A DNA stretch of 64,000 nt from assembly GCA_963691815.1 (NCBI GenBank), contig OY829653.1:4551301-4615300 (forward strand), read 5' to 3'. Positions 49,933 to 62,400 of the stretch are shown here, piece after piece. Each line of letters starts with the position of its first letter. The stretch's first letter is position 1. The notes beneath the pieces were generated by a model. It did no database searches. It was not told where the DNA came from and worked only from the letters and a program-made list of their open reading frames with translations. The position numbers and the translations under genes were made by a program. Source of the DNA: Echiichthys vipera. Its lineage: Eukaryota; Chordata; Actinopteri; Perciformes; Trachinidae.

Positions 49933-50148
49933 GTAAGTTATCACCAAATAATGCGTGTTTTTCTCCGCATGAGTTGAAATTTTAAAAAAAAGGAAGCTAA
50001 CGTTTTTTTTTCTTGCTAACAAGCTAATGTTTATCTTAACCGTCCCCCCCCCCCCCCTCGCCACCTCCACCACCACCACCACCTCCTCTTCTAACAGAGA
50101 AGCAGCAACTTTGGCAGTCCGTCTTTCTTTGCAGCCAGTTTCGGGAGG

Positions 50149-50464
50149 ATGTCAGCCCCCAGCAACTCGCTCCAGCAGCCGAGGGTGAGACGCAGCAATG
50201 CGGGCTCCCCCGGATCGTTCAACAACAGCAGCAGCTGCCGTCTGCACCCCATCCGTGCCACCGTGCCCTACCAGCTCCTGCGTGGGGGTCAGAGCAGCCC
50301 GACGCCTCGGTCGCAGACCCTCTACGGTGGTGGAGCCACAAACAGCCGAGGGTCGAGTCCCCCCTCCAGCCCGTCACTCAGTTCAGGAAGTGCAAATGCT
50401 AAGCAAAGACTGTCCCCCGAAAATAAGGACTCCTCCTGCCCCCCAGACTCTCCAGTGTCCAGAG
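50149..50464 (+). CDS. glcci1: glcci1 coding exon 1
   Basis: This exon encodes about 105 residues ending PPDSPVSRG in phase 1, with donor GTAAAAA. The ATG lies 51 nt after the acceptor CTAACAG. The composition is Ser, Pro, Gly and Arg rich with RSNAGSPGSFNNSSSCRLHP and a serine run SSPPSSPSLSSGS, predicted disordered and rich in phosphorylation-type SP sites. Confidence 0.93.
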
Positions 50465-53400
50465 GTAAAAACGCCTTTTCTTCAACTGTTGTGCCAAGAA
50501 ATGCAGTGTCACCACGTGCTGTTGCTTACTGATAACATGCCATGGTAACTTTTTTTAGTATAGCTAACTGGTACACAGTTATACACTTAAATCAAATTAA
50601 TTTTACAAATATACATTTTTGAGTCAGGAGCGAGGTTGGCACTTGATTTGCTGAAGGTTTGACGCATTAACTGTGTAGCCTACCATCCACTTACACAATT
50701 AGGCACTCATAAAGAGAATAGAGTGCACTATTGGCTCTCTTTATTTCCTATGGACTTTTGACAGGAGAGAGGGGGAGGAGAGATTTGGCAGAAAGACATG
50801 CTTTCAGTTGTAAAAGGGGCCACGTCAGTCCCAGCAGACGCAGTGCTGAGTGAATAGTCAGGTGTTGCTTATCCTGATCTCACTCCCATGCATACAACGT
50901 GGAGTACTTGGCACATTCAGAAACATATGCTGAGCCGGACCATGTTGCCTTGCACATGGTTAACAGAGGTTAGTGCTATGTCGTTTCTTGTCACGCTCAG
51001 ATGCTCCATGCAAGCAATATGGAGTCAAACTAAGGGAGGACACTGAGCCCCAGCAGCCCTAAAGCCGCATTCTCAAGTGTTTCACTAAATCTCATTTATG
51101 TGACTGCCTTTCCTGCCAAACGTCGACACTGTGGCTGTTTTTCCAGACCAATAGCAGTATCCTTTTATAGGTCAGAAATGCACTTTTAGCTGGAAGAATA
51201 CTGCTTTTCTTTCTTTAAACCTGTCTTTTTAAACAAAACACACATGTAACCACACAGTATCTGGCCAGGCACAATGTGATATGGAAGTGCCTGGTTACAG
51301 TTTGCTCTTCCAGTATGTGGAGACTAAAAGGGACTCTTTCTAGTCCTGTGGGTATTTCTGATTTGCATCAGTTCCCATTAAACGCACCAGGTATTCTCAC
51401 CGCAAGAGTGTTCTGTACTTCCTGACATATCGCAACACGGCAGACAGCAACCACAGTACACCAGCTGGATTAATGCTACCTTCATTTGTCACGTTTAATA
51501 GCTTCTCCCTCATACCTTTATCCAAAATGGCAGCCCTCTTGTTTCAGTGTAGAGTGGTAGTTATTTTGGAATTTTATGTTTGCGACGTGCTCCACATTCC
51601 TCAGTTCTTTGAATGAGATGACCTCCAACCTTGACCAGTGTACCATGCAAGGCAGGAAACAAAGTCTCTGCCATAACAACAGAGTGGGCAGACTTACCAG
51701 GCATGACAAATTTCACCCGTGTTTGGCTAGCGGTTCGTGTTGATTTCCCACCCCAGTGGCATGCCATGCATACCTCAGTCCTCAGTGAAAGAGACGACCT
51801 CTAACCCAGGCCAGTGTCTCATGTCGGTGGTGATGATGGAGACTCAACCCTCCATCATCGCTGCAACTTCACAGTCCAAACATGCAGGAGAGGACTCACA
51901 TGATGACTGTTATCATATCGATGTGGGGTTGGTGGCTACTAGCAGTCAAAAAATGCACCCATGATCAAGTCAGCTTTCATCACAGCAGCCCAACGTGATG
52001 TGACTGAAGCAGGAGTTTCTGCACTTTGTAATTTGTCATTCATTGTACTACTTTGAACCCACTTGCAGACATAATGCTTGCCATTTGTTTGGAAATTTAG
52101 TCCAAAGTGCTGTGCAGTACCCTCGGTTTGAGTGCCAGACAACGTCACACTGATAATGGACTGCACTGGTGTTCAAACAGTTCAGATCATTGCCTGATGA
52201 TGAAGGACAGAGTGAAGAGTATTATATTCCACATCATGACCTTTTAGGTTCACCAGCATGAGATCATTCACTTACCACACTGTCCCAACAATGATAGTCC
52301 TGCTCTCTGTCAAAGTGCCAGCTGTGCTGAAACAGCCCTACTTCATTGTCACCCATTCAAACTGCAGAGTAGGACCAAATGTGAAAATGAGCGTGTTGTC
52401 CAAATCGGTCCACTCTGGTGGAACTGTGCCGGTTTTCTGCAGTTTTATCAGCCTGCACGCCTGACTATGTGGCATCTGGTTGAACCTGCTCAATGTTCAG
52501 GTTATAAAAGTTTGAATTGTTGGCACTGTTAGCAGGACCCTCCACGTCCATTCAGATGCACTCCAGCTAGTCAAAGCTAGCTTGTTCTGGGAACCACTGG
52601 AGGGACAGATGCTGAAACTGATAATGCTAAAACATCATGGCCCAGATTAATATAATCATTCATATTGTATGAAAGACATTCATTGCTTTAATTACTGTTA
52701 CAACTCATGTTGAACATTATTGAAATATGAACTGCAGGATGGCCTAGTTAAGTGGTTAAAGAGATTACTCCATGATGATGTGGATGCTCTATTTAAAGTA
52801 CATAATCAGTAATCATAATACTTGTAGCAGTAGATTATATATTACAGTGAATAATTCAAAAATAATACTCACATTTTTGCAAATGAGTAGTAATGTTACT
52901 GTCAGTATAATCAGACACTGCATACGTTGTTTGGATTTTCTCCTAACACCCCTTCTTTACGAAAACCAAGCTTGCACAGTCATGAGAGTGGGCACTTCTA
53001 TGTTTCATTATTCACAGTGTAGGGAATTAAATGTCCAAGACCATCGACGTGTGTGTACTAAAGTGACACATCCTAGGGGGAAAACTCTGAGATACCAAGT
53101 GTGATTTTGAAGATGAAGCTATATTATTGTGATGTTCCTTTCAACCAGTGTCACACAGCCTTGTAAAAGAACATACAGGGAATCATTCTGCTAAGGTTTA
53201 CAGATCTGGACCACATGTTTGCGTTTTACATTTGCCTCTGCTCCACGGTTAATAAACCAACCATTTATCCCCTGGAATTGCTGCAGAGACTTTTTCACAG
53301 GTTGCCGAATGCCCAGTGAAGGAAAGTGCTTGTTAAAATTCAACCTTAAAATATTCCTTTTTTAAATATTGCGTACACCACTCACTTATCCCTGAAATCA

Positions 53401-56400
53401 GCAGATGGACCGCTTTGATGTCTTGGCTTCTTTCACACTGTTTCTCTTTTCTCATCAGGAGATTATTCGAGTTTGGCAAGTGGGGCGACGATGGAAAATA
53501 ACCACAATCCCATTTCTGAGAGCACTGGCTCGGCCTATATCAATATTGATGGAAATTTAGCCTGCTTCCTTTGTCTACAATGCTTCAGGGAATTTTACTG
53601 TAGCCCAGTAAGCTTACTTAGGCAATACCTTTGGGTGGGTAGGCCGGTGTATTCTACGAACAAAGAACAACAATGAACAGCTATGTAGTTTTCCTAGGAG
53701 AGGGGTGCCTCATGTAGATAGTTTAGTCTGTGTGTGTTGGTTGGAAAGGCCTCTGCCTAAACCTACTCAGACGAGTAAATGAGCATGTTTCCCGATCATC
53801 ATGCTATTCCTTTATTCAGCCTTTGATGAGGAAATTAAGGAGCTTTCACTTTGTTTTAGTAATCACGCAAAGGGGTAATTGAGGCTAATAAATTTAATCC
53901 AGCTCTTACTGCAGTCTCATGCCATTCTCAAGCTAATGTCTTTTGTGTTTCTCCTCTTTCTTTTCTTTTTTACTGTGTGTCACTGCAGGAATGTTGAGTG
54001 GATGCAGGCAGTATTGATGTGCATTGTGGTGTGGTTGTTTGTGAGTTCTTATGTGGGTGGTGTGTGCTTAACTGCTCTGGCTCACAACAGACTGCTCTCA
54101 TAACATCAGATACTCCTGCTCAACCATTTACATTTACTTCAGGCCGCAGCTCTCAAGCCTGTTATTTGCCCTGCACTAATACTTATGAGTTCAGAAAACT
54201 TGTCTTGTGAGGCACGGCTTTGTTTCATTGAAACGCTGTTAACTTAAGTAGTAAACAGGTGAAGGTGAAGTGCTGATTATAACGTATTGTTTTCAGAGAT
54301 ATCGTCCAACTTTCTTCAGCCAGGGACTTGAGTAATAATTTATTCTGTGACTGAGTGAAATATATTTCTATTCTTGTAATGTGAATGTTTACCCACAACC
54401 CGGTTTGTGCTCCCATTACAACACAGTTAAAGAAACTAGGCCAAGTAAGAACTAACTTGTGTTGACGGTAAGACTTTGATGATGCAATTGCTCTTCGTTT
54501 CAAGTTGTTTGACATAATAATTTGCCAAAAATGTGAACCATTATGTTTGTGTGGCGCTCAAAATATGGCCCCCGGTCCTTGGCTACACATTTGTGACAGA
54601 TTTATTACACCGTGACTTATGTGCTCAGCGTTGAACTCAGCAGTATTGACACAATCAGGAAAGTTGGCGCATTGAATTCAAAGATGCCTTTAGGGTGTTT
54701 GGGAGTTTTTCTCACTTGGTGCTGACACCTGCATGTTTGTGTTTGTGTGTGCCTCATCCTATTTCTTTATTCTTTCCCAATTCACAGCAGAAAGGTCCAA
54801 GTTACAGGTTCGGAGTTCAAGTGCCATCCGGCGGACTTCTTCCCTGGATGCCATCACAGGGCCATACCTCACTGGCCAGTGGCCTCGGGACTCCCATGGA
54901 CCCTACCCTTCCTGTATGAAAGACAAAGCCACACAGGTATGTACCATTCAGAAAGAAATGCTATCTCGGCTATAAGCACGAATAGAGCTGGACCATATCA
55001 TGTTGTTCATTTTAATAGAGTTGCAAAGGAGGAACTGTTGGTTCTGGAAGTGTTTCCATTGTAAAGTTGTTTTAAACAATATCTTAATTATTATTATTTA
55101 ACAGAGATATCAGACTCTGACAGGTAATTGAAAATATTCTGTTGCTTTATCTCATGAATTCCACTTTAAATAATTTCAACTTTCTGAGACACTCATGGTC
55201 TAAATACTACTATCCATGAGCCTTGGCTGCTGTTGTAGCCTGTCTTGGAGAAAAAGGCAGTCAGAGACGCAAAACAGAGCAGTAGCAAATTCCAAAAACT
55301 AATGTTACGGTGCATACCAAATGGCCGCAGCGTCCATGGTTCCTGCTGGGGGAAAATACAACCTCAGATACAAAGAGAAGAGGCGCTACATCCCACTACA
55401 AAGGTTGCACATGTCGTCTTCTTGTAACCAATTTATCTGGAGACGTGAGGCATGACAGCGATTGATTGATCACCACATTGTACGTTCAGTTTGGGGTAAT
55501 TAATCAGTGAAACATGTTGCGCCGTCAGGGGAAATAAAGAAAATCAAGTTTGGAAAAGTAGAGTCGAATGGCTTAATCCGTTATATTCAGGAGGGGATGT
55601 GTGAGGAAAGGCTCCACTGCATGAGAAACACCAGGCTGAGTGTTGTTTAATAAGCATGAGATTTACACCAACATGTTTTCCATTGAGTTATTCTGAAGTT
55701 TGACATGGCATAAAAACACAGTGTCTGGTAAAGCCCCAACTTCCACACTTCATTTTCATTTCTCCCAGCAAATTATGGCAGTTAGGACTTCCAAATAATT
55801 GTTGGTTCTGTCGTAGTGGCTGATGAAGGAGACAGATTTACAAGCCGTGGCCAAAGATTTTGTTGTGGTAATCTGGTGGCTGGTGGCGGAGGCTGCTGCC
55901 AATACAGGCCTGATAGACTTTACTGTAAATATTCAGAAATCCCTCACAACACTATTTTAATACATTATGACTTACTTCATAAAACCTTTTTGCATGGATT
56001 TGGTATTGAGCCTCACCACAGTATTCCTGGAAAGCAGCCCACACATGATCACCCACTAATCTTGCAATGTGACTGATGGCTAAAGTCCCAAAGAGCTTAA
56101 TTTTTGTGGGTGTTGGTTTGGGGTGGGTTAGTGTTATGAAAGAATATTGACTATGCATGGGCTGCTCTCTCTTTGCTAAAAGAAGCCTTTCATGTGTCTG
56201 AATGCAGACCGCCAAGCCTAATTTACATGGGCTTCATCCCTTTAACCCCTCATTTGCCCTGCATCTCTTTGTGTATAGGCTGAGGAAGTGGTGAGAGGGC
56301 CTACAAGATCTCTTGAAGTGGCTGTACGCAGCGTAAATACCTCTTATTACAGGGTTCCTGTGCAGCCCTGGAAAGACAAGTATGGAATATCAATTGGATA

Positions 56401-59400
56401 TTTATCAAATCTTGAAAGATATCAGAGCTAAATAAATGGCATGGGCACGTATACAGAATACAAACCTACTGTTTTTGGGAACGTTGTGGTATTTGCCTAG
56501 CTATACGGGGACAGCCATTATCGGCAAAAGCGATGATTTTAGCCTGACCAAAATGAAAATCCAGTCCAAGAGATTTATGGCTGTGGAAAGTAGAGATGGA
56601 AAACATTTGGCTGTGTTGTAATGATGTGGAAGAGTGTGACACACTTTACAATCCTTGAGCGATTAAATGCACAAACTCCCCCGAGGATAGTGAGAGACCA
56701 CTTCCTGTTAAAAAGCTACGCCTGGGCCCAGCTATTTCTATAAGACAACAACAGCAGAGAGCAGCAGACAAAAGATCCCTGGCCCCTTTTTGTTGTACAT
56801 TGCAGAAGTTCAAGACAGCCTCTCCTTTGAGCTGTTATGTAGCTTTGCATGGAGGTGAAGTAGTTTGCACCTGTCCCCCAGGCTATGGCTGTGTCGAGGA
56901 GAAATCCCACTGCTTACCACCTGGCCCTCATGGCTGCACGGCCCGCCTGCCTTTTGTGTGGGAGTTGAGGAGCAGAGGGCCCATACATATGCTAATCACT
57001 GTTCCGGGATAGGTCTGTGTGCCCTAGGCCCTGTGGTTACAGAACACAGAGAATGTCTGTATGAAGATTAGGGCCCTGACACACCAAGCCGACCTCAAAG
57101 AAATGGAACTGACAAAAGCAGACTGATCAAACACTTTGCGTCGCCTCACGTCTTCTGCTAAAAGTTGCCATCGAACACAACACAACACAAAGACTACAGC
57201 CGATGGCCAGCTGACCACTGACGCGCGTTTACATTATGCGTCTGCGTGAGAGGCAATAACAGTCTGCGTTTGTAATCTGAAAAACATAACGGAAAGATAA
57301 CTAAACCGCAAGTCTGCTTAAACTGTGTCATTACAGCACTGGGATATGAAATGAGAATACCGTACGTCTGAAACGTTTGGAACTGATGCTATAAACTTTG
57401 CTCTGCCGATAAAAACACTGTTGCTAGTAGAGATGTTCCAATACCACTTTTCCTTCCAGATACCGATTTCAAGTACTGATACCAGGAACTCGGATAACTT
57501 GACTGGATAATATTTAGCATTATGAGATTACATTGCCAACCAATTTTAAATGAACACTGAAAAAATTAAGAATAAATAAAAATAAATGGGCAAATAAACA
57601 TCATGTTCATTATCATTCAATCACTGACCATTTAAAAAAGAATAAATAATAAATAAAGTAAATGACTAAATAGTACTGTATGTTCAGTATCAGTCAGTTG
57701 CTTAGCATTTAAATTTTTAATGTATTTTATTTTCTGCATTATATGTTCTTGCATGTATGTGTATATATATATATAAATTATATGTTATAAAGGTTTTCAT
57801 ATTGGAAAACCTAAACGCCAATACGATATGTCTGCGATAGGCCAATATAGGCTGATACTGTCTGACCAATATCTGTCTATTTCTGCCAGATATCCATCTC
57901 TCTGCTTGGTGTGTCAGAGTCTTAACATGGACAGACACAATAATTGTACTTTACTGCTGTATTACATGGTATCTGCTATCACTGTGCCCCTTTTTTGCTT
58001 CATATGAGCATAATGTTCAGTGAGTTCCAGACATGCATGAGATAACAGCTACGCAAAGTCAACTCCCCCAATCAGAATGCATGTTCTCCTCATCTCTAAA
58101 CCCCATCAAATGATAGCAATGGCACTCTGCTCGCATGTCTCGGCATGCAATCTAAACAAACGAGCACAAATTCCACTGCAACTCTATTGAAGCCCAGTCA
58201 TTATTTCCTGCTTTGGAACGGAGCTGAATTCTTGAGGATGTGTCCTGCATGTAACGCTTTGGGTGGGAATCATAATGGGAAGCAAGCTGCAGACTACAGT
58301 AACGGGGCTTTATCTGCACAGCAGTACATTATCAGGCACAACACCTGGTAACCAAGTCTACAAAGCACACAACTCAGGCCGGAAGCTCAAGAGCTAGCAT
58401 GATAAAAGGGCCCTCTATAGGGTAAGGGTAAATAGAGGTGTGTGTGTGTTCTTGTTAACAGACAATTCTTGGGGGAGCAGTATCAATCAATCAAGAAAGA
58501 TAGCATGCATGCGTTCCAACTGTCTTTTCTTAGTATGCATACCTGGGGGACAATTAGGTCAGATTGCAAACCGGTGGTCTGTTGACATCCCTTTCTTGAG
58601 AGTTCAAACAAAAGCATGGGCTATTAGAAGAAAGTCCCTTTTTATATCTGAAACATTGAGTGTGTGTTTAGGAATGGATTTACAAACCGATATTTTTATA
58701 TTAGCCGGTAATTGTTTAAATGTTGGCTCAAATGCTAACATCTTCATTAAATGTTGCACTTTTTGTTTTGTCGCCACTTTGAACAGTAAGCAAACATTCA
58801 TCGCCTTATGTCAAAATAAAAAGGAATCATTTCATTTAAGGCTCATTAGGATGAAGTAACACTTGCAATTTCCCCCCATGTGGGACGAATGAAGGGTTAT
58901 CTAACCTTACTTGGAGATGAAGAAAAGTACTGCTTGTGCGTATATAACTGACATAAATAGTATGTCATGTCATGTCAGAGTGACAGTGAACCCCAACCAT
59001 GATCCCCTCCATTTCTCATTTGACCTGTGAAATCATTGTGCTTGTCATTTTAACCTGCCATATTAAAGTGTCACATTTCATTGAGTTACAAGTAGCAAGT
59101 ATCATTCCCTATTTGACGTCATAGAACATCTGTGACGACTTAGTTTTTCCCTCTACAGGTCCACAACTCCATAAAGCCTGCCTGCCCTTTTACAGCAATG
59201 TGCATTCGGTATGAACAGATTAAGCTGCAGCATCGAGTCCCTCAATGTCTGGCAGAGGCATCAAACGGCACAGGCCATGCTCAAAATGTTAATGCTAAAG
59301 GCTAGCTACACATCTGCCATCCAGCGTGGCCAAGCACAGTGGTCCCTTTATGAGAGCACAAGCAACCATTTAATTCGCTGTCCTTTTCTGGGGGAAACCA

Positions 59401-62400
59401 GCGGCAGCAATCCAGCGCAAATGGCTTCACGGGTGTTCCTCATTATTCACAGTGTGATATTCCATATCATAGGGCAAGGCTTGTGCGTTGGTCGGAGAGC
59501 CATAGAGAGATTTCTGTTTGCGTGGGGTCAGACATAGGCAGTGAAGACACTGGCATTTAAGATGTTTCATACTACTGTGCTAATCATAAAAAGTTGTTTG
59601 AGAACCGGAGGCACTGTTGATGTGCATAATCAGGGGGAAGTATGTGGTTTCAGACGACCCTTATGAAACATCCTCAGTCTGTTTTTTGCATATATTTACA
59701 TAACTTAACCGTTTCCTTGTTTATGCAGTAGAGGTCTAAAAGACATGTTCAGTGAGACAGAACTGCCCCTATGCTCTCTGGGAGGGAATGTTTTGTATAT
59801 CAGATGTTTTCTTATCGGCGTACTAACGACTGTATGACGACGAATGCATCCGTAGACTCGTTGACCTGGTATAATTCTAGCATTGTGCTGAACGTATTCT
59901 GCCAAATCACCCTGGTGTCTGTGTGTGTGGGTATATAAATCATTATACTTACCCGTAGATTAACTTATTGTGAAAAGATGCAAACTCCTATCTGGGAAAC
60001 TAGCACCAGCTGCTAGTGAAGGCCTTGTAAATGTCACCTGTGGCTGAAAAGGCAGGTAACCGTATATTTGACTGCCCTGTAATTATTTTCCTGAACTATG
60101 TTTGCTTGTTAAATGGCTGGTGGAGTTTGGAATGTACTAGTCGGTTTAGCCTGTAGACAAAATGATAATTATTTATCTTCACCTGGCTTACCCATTAAAA
60201 GGCAATCAAACCTGCTATGACTGTAGTTTTTCCTGTTGAGCGTAGATGTTTCCTAAGGGATGGTATCTTATGACTGATTTTTATGACCTCATTTTTATCG
60301 ATTCCAGATTTTTCCAGCTTTAGTTTTGAGCACACGGCACTCATTACCGCTTTCACCCACATCTCTCTCAACTGTTTATCCAAACATTTTACTTTTAAGG
60401 TATTCAGTTGATGCCGACATCCTGAGTGAATCGGCGGTTCTCGGGAGGTCTTTTAGTTTTCTCCTTCATTTACAAACTTGTATTTCATTATGTACTTGGG
60501 TAGAAAGATGTGTACATATTTAAAATGACTCTTGATGGGCATATATTCAACAAGGACTACATCTGATCTACGTAAACACTAGGCTACCCTGCCACGCAAA
60601 CAAATCTCAGAAATGGCAGGTTGGTTAATCTTAGGCTTTAAGGGTCATGTACTGTATTATATTTAGATATCTTTGCATCCACACACAATGGTAACTTGTG
60701 TTTATGCTCCTTTGCAGGGGTACATCATACTTATCTTTATGTGCCTATGTAACATAAGGTCTGCCATTTGGTGGCCACAGTGTTGTACGGTACATATAGT
60801 GCACATCTCAATAGCATGAGTTGTGTCTGTGTTTTAGAGGAAATGATACCGAGTTGTGCAACTTGTGGTTATGTGTCAGCGTGCATTTATGTGTTTCAGA
60901 CTCCAGGTCTCTGGATTGATGAGGGAGCAGAACTGGGAAGTCCTCACCAGCGGTCAGCCTCGTGGGGCAGCGCGGACCACCTCAAAGAGGTAGATTCACC
61001 TGTCTTAACCGTGGTTCACCCAAGTCACAGCTGCTCCTGACAGCAAGCACCACAGATGCTGGATTAAGACAGTGGAGTAGTGTCAGCAACCTGTCTGGCA
61101 CTAAGAGGCCAGACTGGTTGAAAACATTCATCCTGCCAGTTCAAAGAGCATGTTACTGTCATTTTTGAGATTCCTTCCATTTATTCAAAATGCGTTTTAT
61201 ATGTCAGGGTCTGAGGTCAGCCTAAATATTATGCTCCTTAAGCTCGGTTTCCACCCCTGTCTATCTGTTAGGCTTGGTGGCCGACCAGCAGACCACATGG
61301 AGCTATTAGGTCTCCAACTCTCCAGACCACAGTCTAAATTTAGCCTTCTTCTCCCCTCTGTTTCCCACTCAACTGCACCCTTGCATCTCATTATGGCCTG
61401 TTGTTTTTGAGAGACGGTGCAGGAGCTCCTCTCAAGGGTGATCCAGCCAGATTGTTCTCTTTTTAGTTTGCACCGAGTGAACTTATTCAGGGTAACGTGT
61501 TGCTTGAAAGCCTTATAAATACCCCTGCAGCACAATAGACATTCATGTTCTCCTGTTTCCGGCACAAAATCTGACATCTGTGTGTGATCAATATTTAATT
61601 CCAAAATAGTAATGGCACACAGATGTGTCAGGTTTTTGTTAGCTTTGACTAATTGAGAGCCATTTCTCAAACTCATAAGTGCCAGAAGTAAACACCAGTA
61701 CGCAGAACTGCATTCTATAATAACTGAATTTTATGGCTAAAAGGCCAAAGATTTCAATTCAATTTTATTTACAGTGCCAAATCATAACCAAAGTTATCTC
61801 AGGACACTTTACAAACTAGGTAAAGACCACACTCTATGACTTATTTATGATTTACAGAGACCCAACAATTCCCCCGTAGAGTACGGTGGCGTTGAAAACC
61901 TTCACTATAACAGGCAGGAACGTCAGACAGACCCAGCTCTGTGGAGGACGCACATCTGTCTGCACCGGAGAGAGGAAGAGAAGGAGAGAGAGAGAGAGAG
62001 AGAAAAGACGGACAGATGGACAGACAGACACAAAGACAGAGACACTTCCAGTAACTATAATAATATCTATAGTAATGTGAATATGACATATATGTTATGG
62101 TGGTTAATACAGCAGAATAGTAGAAACAAGCACAGCTGAGGTGATAGATTGTTATAGCAGCAGGAAGCGTCACGCAGGACCACGGCAGCAGGCACCACCA
62201 CGATCAGCAGAGACCTGCGAGACGACGAAGCACAACAACTCCGGGGAAGATGTGTTCCTCATGTTTGTATTAAGTTCAATTCAATATAAAATAGGTCAAC
62301 ATTATTAATTACTATTAATGAATTAAGATAAGAAACTGTTCAGGCTTTGATTATGAATATAATTGTGGATAAGAACTATAGGTTAACATGCGGCACTTAA

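Larger units (their letters stand above)
54937..60899. other. glcci1: glcci1 intron 2, 6 kb
   Basis: Contains the Harbinger-type element at 57071-57921 and the shared repeat at 58594-59133. The rest is AT-rich with no recognised exon. Confidence 0.45.

Noticed and set aside
58440..58859. 139-codon ORF in glcci1 intron 2
   Set aside because: It overlaps the repeat shared with the mios intron, where the frame is deleted; no domain was seen.
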